A stretch of 64,000 bases of DNA from an uncultured bacterium (GTDB lineage: Bacteria > Planctomycetota > UBA8742 > UBA2392): positions 620,001 through 684,000 of the forward strand of contig CALLQI010000018.1 of NCBI GenBank assembly GCA_938014885.1, in the 5' to 3' direction. Position 1 is the first letter of the stretch; each line of letters begins with the position of its first letter. The notes beneath the pieces are model-generated. The model was given only the letters and a program-made list of their open reading frames with translations, was not told the DNA's origin and ran no database searches. Shown in pieces: positions 9,140 to 17,902 of this stretch. Position numbers and translations under genes: made by a program.

Positions 9140-10930
9140 ATGAAAACGGTCTTCCGCCTTACAGCCGCTGCGTGCGCGGCTGCCGCGTTGCTTGCCTCCG
9201 TGCAAGTGACGCAATCCGCCCAGGATGGTCCTGAGCTGGTCGAGCGATCCTACAACCTGCGCGGCCTGACGTTGTACGGCCTCGAGTCCGAGCCCCGCAC
9301 GGGCGCCATCCGCGACGTGCTGGCCCCGGACCGCAACACCGGCTGGGGTGCCGAGCACGAATACCACGAATGGAACCTGCGCGATTCGGGCGCAGAGGCC
9401 ATGGCTTGGGAAGAGTACGACGAGCTGGCAAACAAGATGAACGAATTCCTGAATGTGGAGGGCGAGCCCTTCGAGATCGCGCGCGGCGGACACAACAGCA
9501 TCAGCATTTCCACGACGCCCGAAATGCACCGCAGGCTGGCCTGGGCAATGAAGGCCATCCGTGACATCGCTGACGCGCAGGTCAACGTGACGGTCCACCG
9601 CCTGCCCGCGGAAGCCAGTGTGGAAGCGGCCCTGCCGGCAGCCACCGTGCCCGGACTGGCAAAGGGTTCCCGGCTGGTCGGCACCTCACGCGGCGGCCTG
9701 GCTGACCCGCTGGTGATCCAGAAGATCGAAACGCGCCAATACATCGCCGATTACGACGTGAACATGGCCACCGGGGCTTTCTCATACGCGCCGGTTCTGC
9801 GCACTCTGGCCACGGGCCATGAAGTCGTGTGCGGCGTGGTCAGTCTGCCCGACGGCAATTTGTGGGTGCAGGGCTGGCACGCAGCCGCGAGTTGCAACGA
9901 GATCCGCAAGACCAACACCAGCGGCGGCGATGTCGAGCTGCCGAACCTGCGCTACACGTGGACCCCGGTTTCCGCGGTGATCGACAACGGCGGTGCCGTG
10001 GTGATCGACGCGGGCCAGGGCGAGCGGCTGATGCTGAGCGCGCGTTGCGACCGCACGATCAAGGACCAGACGCTGAAGCTTGAAGACGGCACTGAACTGA
10101 TGCTGCTGAACATGACTGGAAAGCTGCGCAGTCACGGCCTGAACACGAACTGGCTGATGACGCCGAACATGAACCAGAGCTTCAACGACGGCACGGCACC
10201 GCAGATTTTCGTGAGCGACCCGGAAGACGGCCCGTACAACGACGCCGCAATGCATGCCTACGAACGCTGGGTTGCCGACACGATCCCTGTGCACGTAGTA
10301 GGCCCGCTGCTTGGTGTCGTGATGCCGGATGCCAAGGACGATGAGGAAATGCAGACGGCCGTACGCCGCACAAAGGCCTTGCTGGCCGATCGCGACACCA
10401 GTGATCGCATCAGCCTGCGCGTGCGCACCTTTGAAGTGGCCGACGATGCGGCACTACCCGCAGGCGTGCTTCTGGGACGCCCCGCCGCGGCCGACATCGC
10501 CGAACTTGGCACACTCAGCAAGGGCGGCATGGACCGGCTGGTGGCGCTGCGGCAGCAGCACCTGCTGGATTTGATTGATGTGCGGTACGCAAACCACGTG
10601 CACAACTACTCCGTCAGCACGGCCACGGGCATCAGTGCCGAAGACCCGGAAGTGGCGGCCCTGGTGACCGGCGCGCAGATCCGCCTGGCGGTGAACCCGG
10701 TGGGCGAGGGCGTGGTGAACGTGAACACCCGCGTCGGCATTACGGCCGGCGACGACCGGTTTGAAGAAATCAAGACCGCCAGCGGCTGGGCCATTGAGCG
10801 CAAGCGCATCGCCACCACGCAGGCGCACTTCAACGACGACATGAAGGTCGGCGACATCACGGCAACCGTATGCCCGTCAGCGGGCCCGACGGGCCGGCTG
10901 GTGGTGATTGTGGTCGATCGCGTGAAGTAG
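9140..10930 (+). CDS. Secreted protein of unknown function
   Basis: 596 residues with a clear signal peptide (about 1-27, AAALLASVQVTQSAQ). I do not recognise a family. Residues about 85-155 contain GGHNSISISTTPEMHRRLAW followed by AMKAIRDIADAQVNVTVHRL. That pattern (a test of whether values behave at a fixed position, then a helix, then a beta strand) resembles STN/secretin-associated repeats of planctomycete-like secreted proteins; this is weak inference. The rest is rich in beta strands. It is divergent from the HEAT lipoprotein operon and is followed by a strong hairpin terminator at 10956-10983. Confidence 0.7.
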   Translation: MKTVFRLTAAACAAAALLASVQVTQSAQDGPELVERSYNLRGLTLYGLESEPRTGAIRDVLAPDRNTGWGAEHEYHEWNLRDSGAEAMAWEEYDELANKMNEFLNVEGEPFEIARGGHNSISISTTPEMHRRLAWAMKAIRDIADAQVNVTVHRLPAEASVEAALPAATVPGLAKGSRLVGTSRGGLADPLVIQKIETRQYIADYDVNMATGAFSYAPVLRTLATGHEVVCGVVSLPDGNLWVQGWHAAASCNEIRKTNTSGGDVELPNLRYTWTPVSAVIDNGGAVVIDAGQGERLMLSARCDRTIKDQTLKLEDGTELMLLNMTGKLRSHGLNTNWLMTPNMNQSFNDGTAPQIFVSDPEDGPYNDAAMHAYERWVADTIPVHVVGPLLGVVMPDAKDDEEMQTAVRRTKALLADRDTSDRISLRVRTFEVADDAALPAGVLLGRPAAADIAELGTLSKGGMDRLVALRQQHLLDLIDVRYANHVHNYSVSTATGISAEDPEVAALVTGAQIRLAVNPVGEGVVNVNTRVGITAGDDRFEEIKTASGWAIERKRIATTQAHFNDDMKVGDITATVCPSAGPTGRLVVIVVDRVK

Positions 10931-10955
10931 GTGCAGGCCACTGGTTTGTGAAAAG

Positions 10956-10983
10956 CGCCGGGGCGACTGTGGTCGCCCCGGCG
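10956..10983. terminator. Hairpin terminator between convergent genes
   Basis: A perfect 12-bp stem (CGCCGGGGCGAC paired with GTCGCCCCGGCG) with a 4-base loop TGTG. It sits 26 bases after the stop of the secreted protein gene and 42 bases before the stop of the EF-hand gene, so it can serve both strands. There is an A-run on its left, giving a short U-run for minus-strand transcripts. Confidence 0.8.
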
Positions 10984-11024
10984 TCGTGATCTGATCACCC
11001 GACCGGTGGCCGGGCCAACTGCGT

Positions 11025-11882
11025 CTACTTGGTTTCGGCGGGCTTTTCGGTTTCGGCCGGCTTTTCACTTTCGGCGGGCTTCTCGCCTTCTTTGCCCGGG
11101 CGTTTGCGCTCGGGGCGCTGCATTCTCTTTCTTGCGGCCTGCAGCTCTTCCTGGCTCAGGAAGCCGTCCTTGTCCGCGTCCAGCTCATTGAACACGGTCT
11201 TCAGGCGTTCGGGGGCTTCGTCTTTGCTGATCTTGCCGTCGCCGTCCTTGTCCAAGTCGGCACCGCGCGCCGGGCGGTCGCCTTCGCGGCCGGTTCGCTG
11301 GGCGTCGGACTTGCTTTCCTTGGCCTTCACGAACTCGTCCAGGTTCAGTGAACCGTCCTTGTCCGAGTCGCCGGTTTCCAGCAGTCCGCCGAAATTTGCG
11401 CCCAACTCTTCCTTCGAAAGCTTGCCGCTGTCGTCGCGGTCGAGGATTTTGAACTCTTCTTCCAACGCAGCCTTGGCAGCCTTTCCGGCGGCGGCAATTA
11501 CCGCGGCCTGGTCGGCCAGCATTTCCTGCAGCGTAAGAAGGCCGTCGCCGTCGGTGTCGAGCTTCTTGTGCAACTCAGCATCGCCCAGTTCATCGGCGCT
11601 GAGCTTCATGTCGCCGTCCTGGTCGTTGGTGCGCAGCACCTTGGCCAACTCGCCACTGCGTGAGGCCGGGCGCTCACCACGGGCCGGGCGTTCTCGCTTG
11701 GCGGGCTTTTCGGCATCAGGCTTTTCGTCTGTCTTGCCGTCGGCGGGCTTATCTGCGTCCGGCTTTTCTGGTGTCTCGGTGGGATTGTCGTCACCCATTT
11801 CCTGGGCGGTAACCGGCCCGGCAAACCCTACAAATGCAAGGAAGCCTGAGGCCATGATCAGGTGTTGTAGCTTGGAAGGCAT
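11025..11882 (-). CDS. Secreted EF-hand protein with six calcium-binding loops
   Basis: 285 residues; AAAGGAG lies just before the ATG. A signal peptide (about 1-26, ending PVTAQ) is followed by a Lys/Glu/Pro/Asp-rich linker (about 27-75). Six EF-hand loops then follow: NDQDGDMKLSADE, DTDGDGLLTLQE, DRDDSGKLSKEE, DSDKDGSLNLDE, DKDGDGKISKDE and DADKDGFLSQEE. The tail is a Lys/Pro/Glu low-complexity run with repeated EKPAE units. It likely binds Ca2+ in the periplasm or outside the cell. The partner is unknown, and the gene stands alone. Confidence 0.88.
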   Translation of the reverse strand: MPSKLQHLIMASGFLAFVGFAGPVTAQEMGDDNPTETPEKPDADKPADGKTDEKPDAEKPAKRERPARGERPASRSGELAKVLRTNDQDGDMKLSADELGDAELHKKLDTDGDGLLTLQEMLADQAAVIAAAGKAAKAALEEEFKILDRDDSGKLSKEELGANFGGLLETGDSDKDGSLNLDEFVKAKESKSDAQRTGREGDRPARGADLDKDGDGKISKDEAPERLKTVFNELDADKDGFLSQEELQAARKRMQRPERKRPGKEGEKPAESEKPAETEKPAETK

Positions 11883-11973
11883 GGGGAAACTCCTTTGGAC
11901 GTTGGTTTGGCGATGCTAGTGTCGGGATAGGGAACCCCGCCAATCAAGGCGGGTTCCGTAGAAAGTGCAAATT

Positions 11974-12771
11974 GTGAGTACCGGGAAGAACACCACGCTG
12001 AAGTACCTGACGCCGCTGCTCGTGCTGCTGCTCGTCGGCGGCACGGCATACGCCACCTACCTCATGTTCCCGCAGGCTGTCGGCCAGGCCTACGATGAAT
12101 GTTGCGAATACCTCGGGCTGCTGTCGCCGGAAGGCGTCTCTGAGGTCCCGGGCCAGGAACACGTCAGCTTCGAGAAGGCCGGCGACGGCCGCTTGCCCGC
12201 CGCCACGCCCGGCCTCGCGATCGGCGCGAACCCGGGCACAGTGGCGCTGCCGGGGCTGGATGGGCGCCAACGCGTGATCGACTTTGCGGCCGCCGAAGTA
12301 ACCGCCGTGGTCTGGGTCTCAAGCTTCTGCCCGACCAGCAAGATCTATGAAGAACGCCTGAACAAGCTGCAGGCCGATTTCGCGGGCAAGGTGCAGTTCT
12401 ACGGCATTTGCAGCAGCGCGATGGAAAGCGTGGCCGAGTTGCGCGCGCATTTTGAAGACGGCGACCCCAATCGCCTGCGCATGCCGGTGCTGAAAGATGA
12501 AGGCAACGTGATCGCGGACCGTTTTGGCGCGCGCGTGAGCATGGAGATCTTCCTGTTTGACCGCCAGGGCAAGCTGCACTATCGCGGTGGCGTCGATGAC
12601 GCCCGCAACCCGCAGCGCGTCGAGGTTGAGTACGCGCGGCGCGCGATCAGCCGCATGCTGCGCGGCGAAGCACCCGAGTGGGAATACCAGCCTGCCAACG
12701 GCTGCTGCCCGATTGACCGCATTGAGGCCTCAACGACACCCGTGGCGCAGGCCGCGCCGGAGATCAAATGA
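11974..12771 (+). CDS. Membrane-anchored redoxin (AhpC/TSA, thioredoxin-fold) protein
   Basis: 265 residues from the GTG at 11974, which has GAAAG 8 bases upstream; a GTG at 11965 is the alternative. One N-terminal transmembrane segment (about 8-28) puts the redoxin domain (about 75-235) outside the cytoplasm. The domain shows VVWVSSFCPTSKIYEERL, with a single Cys at the peroxidatic position, then FYGICSS and MPVLKDEGN typical of AhpC/TSA folds. A C-terminal NGCCPI motif adds a vicinal Cys pair often seen at the end of this redoxin subgroup. The stop overlaps the next start (ATGA), so the three genes to 13162 are translated together. Confidence 0.82.
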   Translation: MSTGKNTTLKYLTPLLVLLLVGGTAYATYLMFPQAVGQAYDECCEYLGLLSPEGVSEVPGQEHVSFEKAGDGRLPAATPGLAIGANPGTVALPGLDGRQRVIDFAAAEVTAVVWVSSFCPTSKIYEERLNKLQADFAGKVQFYGICSSAMESVAELRAHFEDGDPNRLRMPVLKDEGNVIADRFGARVSMEIFLFDRQGKLHYRGGVDDARNPQRVEVEYARRAISRMLRGEAPEWEYQPANGCCPIDRIEASTTPVAQAAPEIK

Positions 12772-12968
12772 CCGTTACCCTCGAAAGCCGCCTCGACCAG
12801 CTTGCCCCGCAGGCCGCCGTGAAGGACATTCTCGCGCGCATGGGGCTGATCCACTGCACCGGCTGCAGCGTGCCGGAGCAGACCGTGCGCCAGGCCGCCG
12901 ACAGCGCGGGCCTGCCCGCCGAAATCCTCGTCAACGCGTTGCAGGCCGCAACCGGGGCCAAGTCATGA
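12768..12968 (+). CDS. Small DUF1858-like redox-disulfide protein
   Basis: 66 residues. The core MGLIHCTGCSVP, followed by a helical region with QTVRQAADSAGLPAEILVNAL, matches the DUF1858/hybrid-cluster-associated disulfide domain layout (short helix, C-x-x-C, two helices). It may hold a reducible disulfide or bind a metal or cofactor. It starts with the ATGA overlap of the redoxin stop and ends with another ATGA overlap, so its expression is tied to the redoxin upstream. Confidence 0.75.
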   Translation: MTVTLESRLDQLAPQAAVKDILARMGLIHCTGCSVPEQTVRQAADSAGLPAEILVNALQAATGAKS

Positions 12969-13162
12969 GGCAGGCCAACTGGCACGAAGTCGGCGGCAAC
13001 GCCAAGGTCCTCAAGGGCACTGAAGAAGACGCCCTGGCGCAGCACGCCCCACCGAAGCCGCAGGGCACCCACAGCGGCCGCGGCACCCAAAGCGGCGGCC
13101 AGCCCGGCCACGTGGAGGCGCTGTATCCAAAAAATATCGGCCGTGACCGTAAGCGTCTGTAA
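12965..13162 (+). CDS. Small hypothetical protein in the redoxin cluster
   Basis: 65 residues starting in the ATGA overlap (12965-12968) with the DUF1858-like gene. The sequence is hydrophilic, with a Gly/Ser/Gln/His-rich centre and a basic end (NIGRDRKRL). There is no signal peptide and no cysteine, and I recognise no family. Two consecutive ATGA overlaps are good evidence for coding and for coupling to the two redox genes. Possible roles include a chaperone-like or regulatory peptide, but this is guesswork. Confidence 0.6.
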   Translation: MRQANWHEVGGNAKVLKGTEEDALAQHAPPKPQGTHSGRGTQSGGQPGHVEALYPKNIGRDRKRL

Positions 13163-13191
13163 TCGCGCGCGGCCTTGAGCCACCAATACAT

Positions 13192-13220
13192 TTGACGAAC
13201 CAAATCTGGTGGGGTACGTT
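13192..13220 (+). promoter_or_regulatory. Possible sigma-70 promoter before the DUF1800 gene
   Basis: TTGACG at 13192-13197 and TACGTT at 13215-13220 with a 17-base spacer, 62 bases before the start codon at 13282. The -35 match is good and the -10 match moderate. It is based on sequence resemblance only. Confidence 0.3.
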
Positions 13221-13281
13221 TTGACCCTACCACGACATTTACAATTGACTGGGCGACAGGTCCGCTTTCCGGGGAGGCGTT

Positions 13282-14832
13282 ATGTTCCGGGGCTTCTGTT
13301 GTTCAGTTTTTTTCGTTTGTCTACTGGCGATGTCGATCACCACGCCAGGCTGCGGCGGTGGCGATGATTCCGGCGGGGGTGGCGGCTCAGGCGGCGGGGG
13401 CTCCAGCGGCCCTGAGTCGGACCTCACGGCCGTGAGCTCGGTCAACGAATCCGACATCATCCACTTCCTGCGGCGCACGCATTTCGGCTTCCATCCCGAC
13501 GATTTGGCCAACGTGCAAAGCATGGGCTACGCGGCTTACGTGGACTGGATGCTGTCCATGCCGGCGCAAACCAGCGTCGAGAACGCGGCCACCGCCGCCG
13601 AGATCAGCGACGTCAACTTCCCCGGCAGCACGGCCATCATGCGCTGGTGGGTTCACATCATGAACCGCACCGCCAACCCGTTCCAGGAAGTGCTGGCGAT
13701 GTTCTGGCACGATCACTTCGCGGCCTCATCGGACGCGTTGGACCTGACTGCAACATTCTGGCTGTGGGACCACGTTGACCTGTGGCGCAACCACGTCACC
13801 GGCACACTGGGCGACCTGCTGTACGACATGAGCACTGACTGGCTGATGCTGGTGTGGCTGAACGGCGCCGAAAGCACAGTCACCGCACCCAACGAAAACT
13901 TCGCCCGCGAATTCTGGGAACTGTTCAGCCTTGGTGCCGACAACGGCTACACCCAGGCCGACATCGAAGAGGCCGCGCGCAGCTTCACGGGCTATCGAAA
14001 CGTGTTTTCTGCCAATCACTTCGGCCCGGGCCTCGACTCGCGCCAGATCGTGTGGGAGCCCGCGCGTCACGACAACGGCACCAAAACGATCTTCGGCCAG
14101 ACCGTCACCGGCAACGGCCAGCAGGAATACCGCGACATCGTGAACCTGACGCTGAATCAGCGCGGCATGCAGGTCGCGCGCTTCATCTGCCGCAAGCTGT
14201 GGGAATACTTCGTGTACCGCAACCCGGGCAACGCCGTGATCGACGACCTGGCGCAGGGCTTCGTGGCCAGCGGGTTTGACCTGAAGGCCCTGTACCGCCG
14301 CATGTTCCTGAGCACCGCGTTCTTCAGCGACCGCGCCCGCGAACCGCTGGTCAAGAACGTGATGGAGCACCACGTCGGCTACATGCGTGCCACCGGCTTG
14401 TTCATCAACAGCCAGCGAATCGACTTCAGCCTGCGCGAATGCGGCCAGGAACCCACGCGCCCGCCGACAGTCAACGGCTGGCCCAAGCACATGGCATGGA
14501 TGAGCAGCCAGAGCGTGCTTGAGCGCGGCAACTTCCTGCGTGACTGCAACTTCTACTTCAGCGACCCGCCGCAGGCGGGCTGGGACGCCGGCGCGCTGCT
14601 GCCGCCTGGCGTTACCACCGACGCACAGGTGGTCGACTACCTCGCCTACCTGCTGCAGGTGACGCTGACACCGGCCCAGCGTGCCGAGGCCCTGACTTAC
14701 ATCAACTCGGACCGCAACGCCGGCGGCGTCTTCAGCCAGCCCTGGGACATCGGCAGCGCAACCCAGCGCGACAAGAAGATCCGCGGCCTGCTGTACATCT
14801 TCGGCCTGCATCCCACCTACCAGCTGCGATAG
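13282..14832 (+). CDS. DUF1800 secreted protein
   Basis: 516 residues; GGGGAGG lies 4 bases before the ATG. A signal peptide with a possible but weak lipobox (TPGC, Cys near residue 24) is followed by a Gly/Ser/Asp-rich linker and the DUF1800 domain. Family motifs seen: FLRRTHFGFHPDD, AMFWHDHFA, NENFAREFWELFSLG, GYTQADIEEAARSFTGY and FICRKLWEYF. DUF1800 proteins are nearly always paired with DUF1501 proteins, as here (9-base gap). The function of the pair is not known; both act outside the cytoplasm. Confidence 0.9.
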   Translation: MFRGFCCSVFFVCLLAMSITTPGCGGGDDSGGGGGSGGGGSSGPESDLTAVSSVNESDIIHFLRRTHFGFHPDDLANVQSMGYAAYVDWMLSMPAQTSVENAATAAEISDVNFPGSTAIMRWWVHIMNRTANPFQEVLAMFWHDHFAASSDALDLTATFWLWDHVDLWRNHVTGTLGDLLYDMSTDWLMLVWLNGAESTVTAPNENFAREFWELFSLGADNGYTQADIEEAARSFTGYRNVFSANHFGPGLDSRQIVWEPARHDNGTKTIFGQTVTGNGQQEYRDIVNLTLNQRGMQVARFICRKLWEYFVYRNPGNAVIDDLAQGFVASGFDLKALYRRMFLSTAFFSDRAREPLVKNVMEHHVGYMRATGLFINSQRIDFSLRECGQEPTRPPTVNGWPKHMAWMSSQSVLERGNFLRDCNFYFSDPPQAGWDAGALLPPGVTTDAQVVDYLAYLLQVTLTPAQRAEALTYINSDRNAGGVFSQPWDIGSATQRDKKIRGLLYIFGLHPTYQLR

Positions 14833-14841
14833 GAGAACGCC

Positions 14842-16143
14842 ATGCAACTCAATTCCTCACGTCGCGGATTCCTGCGGGTTTGTGCGGCCGGCACGGGCGT
14901 GATCGCCGCCGGGGCACTGGCGGGCACCCAGTCGCGGGCCGTGCGCGCGGCGCCGTTGGCGGGCTACAAGCGCGTGGTCATCATCAACCTGATTGGCGGC
15001 AACGACGGCCTGAACACCGTGTTCCCCAGCACCGGCGCGGCAGCCACAAACTACGCGGCGCGCCGCCCCGGCCTGGCCTTTAACTCTGGCCAAGGGTTTG
15101 CGCTGACCGGCGGCCCCGGCGTGTCGGACTTCCGGCTGCACCCGGCGCTGGATACCTTCCAGTCCATCTGGAACGCCAATGACCTCGCGATCATCCAAAA
15201 GGTCGGCTACCCCAACGCGAACCTGAGCCACTTCGTCAGCGAAGACATCTGGAGCACCGGTACCCGCAACTTCAACCTGCCGCTTGGTACGCCACGAGGC
15301 TGGATCGCGCGTTACGCCAACCAGCACGCGGCCACGCCCACGGGCGTGATCAGCCTGGGCGTGGGGCGCAGGCTCGACTTTGACGGCGCAACCGGCAACC
15401 CGCTGCTGATGAGCAGCGTCAGCGCCTTCAAGTACGAAAACGACAGCACCTACGGCGACAACCACGTCTTCCGCCTTGAGACCTACGCCAACATGCTCGC
15501 ACAGCAGCCTGCCACGGGCCTGGCAGGCGAAGTCGCGGCGGCAAAGCTTGCGGCCCACAACGCCGTGCAGCAAATGGCGACCGCACTCGCGAACTACAAC
15601 GCGGCCGGGCCCTGGGCCACGTACCCGACTTCGACCATCCCCGGCAACCCGTTTGTCGGCTATCTGGGGCGCGGGCTGCGTGACATCGCGGCGCTGATCC
15701 ATGAGGGCTTCGCCACGCGGCTCTACTACACCGCCATCCCGGGCGGATTTGACACCCACAGTGGGCAGGAGCCGCGCCACACGGAACTGCTGACTGACCT
15801 GGATGATTCGGTCGCCGCGTTCCGCAGCGATTTGCAGGCAATGGGCGTTTGGAACGACACGGTGATTCTGGTAATCAGCGAGTTTGGCCGGCGTAACTAT
15901 GAGAATGGCAGCGACGGTACCGACCACGGCCACGGCAATGTGGTGTTCGCGCTGGGAGGCGCGGTCACCGGCGGCATGTACGGCGACCCCGTAACGGGCA
16001 CCGACATCAATGCGGAGCAACAGGGCTACACCACGGACTTCCGGGACATCTACCGGCATGTACTTGAGGATCACCTCGGGCACAGCGCCGCAGCGGTGTT
16101 CCCGGAAGCCCAGCCGGTGACCAACCCCATGAACTTCGTGTAA
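14842..16143 (+). CDS. DUF1501 Tat-exported protein
   Basis: 433 residues; GGAGAA lies before the ATG. A twin-arginine signal (SSRRGFLRV, then a hydrophobic stretch to about residue 35) sends the folded protein across the membrane. The DUF1501 domain has NLIGGNDGLNTVFP, GGFDTHSGQEPRH, VISEFGRR and TDHGHGNVVFALGG, which place it in the alkaline-phosphatase-like sulfatase-type fold group and suggest a metal site (Asp and His). It forms a pair with the DUF1800 gene upstream; the substrate is unknown. Confidence 0.9.
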   Translation: MQLNSSRRGFLRVCAAGTGVIAAGALAGTQSRAVRAAPLAGYKRVVIINLIGGNDGLNTVFPSTGAAATNYAARRPGLAFNSGQGFALTGGPGVSDFRLHPALDTFQSIWNANDLAIIQKVGYPNANLSHFVSEDIWSTGTRNFNLPLGTPRGWIARYANQHAATPTGVISLGVGRRLDFDGATGNPLLMSSVSAFKYENDSTYGDNHVFRLETYANMLAQQPATGLAGEVAAAKLAAHNAVQQMATALANYNAAGPWATYPTSTIPGNPFVGYLGRGLRDIAALIHEGFATRLYYTAIPGGFDTHSGQEPRHTELLTDLDDSVAAFRSDLQAMGVWNDTVILVISEFGRRNYENGSDGTDHGHGNVVFALGGAVTGGMYGDPVTGTDINAEQQGYTTDFRDIYRHVLEDHLGHSAAAVFPEAQPVTNPMNFV

Positions 16144-16159
16144 CCCGTCGGGCCAGCCG

Positions 16160-17785
16160 TCACAGGCCTTGCGTCAGCGCAGCCCAGACCGGTGCGTCTT
16201 GCGACTGCAGGCGCTGCAGCTCTTGTGGCTGGTGTGCTGCAAGCCAGTCCACAAGGTAGGCGCGCAGGCCCGGCGTCAGCTCAGGTACAACATGGCCGCG
16301 AAACCACAGCGCTCGGCCGAGTTCGGCCTCGTCCATGCGCACAAGCAGGGGCGCGAACTGTGAAACCCGCCCCTCGTGTGTAAAGAACCGCTGCCGAAGG
16401 GCCGCGATCTCCGGAATCAGCCCGGGCAAGTCGGGCGCGCGGCCGATCAGGCGCAGCCTTAGTTCGAACAACGCCACCTCGCCTTCGTCGCCGACCGCAT
16501 CGGCCAGCTCGCGCAGCCGTCGAATGTGGCGCGTCGTCGCTGCTTCGTCACCCCGCAACAAAGCCCAGTGAATGCGCACGTTCTGCGCCTCCAGCGTGAA
16601 TTCGTCGGGTGCGAAATCGGGCTTGTCCGGCACGACGTTGCCTGCCAGCTGCTCCGCTTCGGCCACCTTGCCCGCATAAAGCAATGCGGACGCGATGCCC
16701 GCGCGACACTGCCTCAGGTAAAGCGTCTGGCCGAGTTCCTGGAACATCTCGGAGGCCTTGTGCAGCAGTGGCAAAGCCTTGTCCGGCTGGACCCGGTTGT
16801 TGCGCAGCAGCCCCAGGTTCCAGTATTGCAAGGCGGCCCACGAGTGCGCGCCGTTGGATTGGTGAACCTCCAGCGCCTGCTGATAGGCCGCCGCTGCTGC
16901 TTGTTCGTCGCCCAGGTAGTCCAGCACGTTCCCCAGGTTGCCAAGCGCGACCGCATGCTGGTGCCGAAGCCCTGCCTCAGCGGTTCGCGCGGCGGCTTGC
17001 GCGGCCGCAATCTCAAGCCAGTGGCGCGCTTTCTCATCCAGGTGGCGGCGGGCAAAGAACACCCCCAACGCGTTGGCGACTTGCGACCGTGTCAGTGCGG
17101 TATCAGCCTGGCTGTAAAGCTGCTCCATCATGCGCAGGGCTGCCTCGTCGTCCCGGCGAGCGGCCATTATGCGTGAGATCAGCAGGCCAGCCTGCGCTTG
17201 CTCAGGCTTGTCGGCGTGCCGCGTGCCGGCCTGCCAGGCAAGATTGGCGTGATGCTGCGCGCCTTCGAAATCCCCGGCCTCGAGCAGCAGTTCGCCCATC
17301 ATGCGGCGCAGCTTGGCTTCGTGCAGGGTTGCGCCGGCCTGCCGGGCGGCCTCAATGCCTGGCGCAATCAAGGGCTTTGCGGCGCTGCGATTGCCCATGT
17401 TCATGTAAGTGCCGGCAAGGCCTGACAACGCGGCCACCCGGCGGGTCGAGTCGTGCGTATCGCGATCGAGTAACCGGGTGAAGTGGGCCAGCGCGCTGCG
17501 CTGGTCCCATGCGGCTCCGGCCTTGCGGGCGGCGCGCAACAGGTGTTCGCATTCTTGGTCGCGCAGGGTGGGGTCGTCGTGGCCGTAGTCTCGTGCCTGC
17601 CCAGCGTGGCGGGCGATTTCGGCGGCGCAGGCGTCAGGATCGGCCGGATCGACAGGCACCAAGTCCATGGCAACACGGTGCAGCGCCGCGCGCTCATGGG
17701 GAAGCAGCAACTGGTAGCTGCCTTCGCACACCAGCGCATGCCGGAACATGTACTCAAGTTCGGCGCTCAAAGCTGACCCTGTCAT
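16160..17785 (-). CDS. TPR protein resembling the C-terminal part of an ATPase-TPR regulator
   Basis: 541 residues from the ATG at 17785; an in-frame TTG at 17812 and a UGA at 17837 bound the frame upstream. The N-terminus EYMFRHALVCEGSYQLLLP followed by HERAALHRVA is the sequence that normally ends the ATPase/winged-helix part of large AAA-TPR adenylate cyclase or kinase regulators. The rest is 10 or more TPR-like helix pairs, for example HAVALGNLGNVLDYLGDEQA. The nucleotide-binding part and any output domain are absent. It is either a truncated relic that still reads well or an independent TPR adaptor. It ends 17 bases from the convergent DUF1501 gene. Confidence 0.7.
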   Translation of the reverse strand: MTGSALSAELEYMFRHALVCEGSYQLLLPHERAALHRVAMDLVPVDPADPDACAAEIARHAGQARDYGHDDPTLRDQECEHLLRAARKAGAAWDQRSALAHFTRLLDRDTHDSTRRVAALSGLAGTYMNMGNRSAAKPLIAPGIEAARQAGATLHEAKLRRMMGELLLEAGDFEGAQHHANLAWQAGTRHADKPEQAQAGLLISRIMAARRDDEAALRMMEQLYSQADTALTRSQVANALGVFFARRHLDEKARHWLEIAAAQAAARTAEAGLRHQHAVALGNLGNVLDYLGDEQAAAAAYQQALEVHQSNGAHSWAALQYWNLGLLRNNRVQPDKALPLLHKASEMFQELGQTLYLRQCRAGIASALLYAGKVAEAEQLAGNVVPDKPDFAPDEFTLEAQNVRIHWALLRGDEAATTRHIRRLRELADAVGDEGEVALFELRLRLIGRAPDLPGLIPEIAALRQRFFTHEGRVSQFAPLLVRMDEAELGRALWFRGHVVPELTPGLRAYLVDWLAAHQPQELQRLQSQDAPVWAALTQGL

Positions 17786-17902
17786 GGACGTAGGATCACT
17801 ATAGCGGGCCAAGCCAAGCGCCGCGTAGCTTTTGTCTCAATGCAAGGCATGGCCAAGGACGCGGCCGCCGGGGCGCCGCCGGGACGGCTGTGGTTGTTGG
17901 GG

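Noticed and set aside
13726..16083. Long minus-strand frames over the DUF1800/DUF1501 genes
   Set aside because: Same shadow effect; no signal, domain or ribosome-binding site, and the plus-strand genes have clear family motifs.
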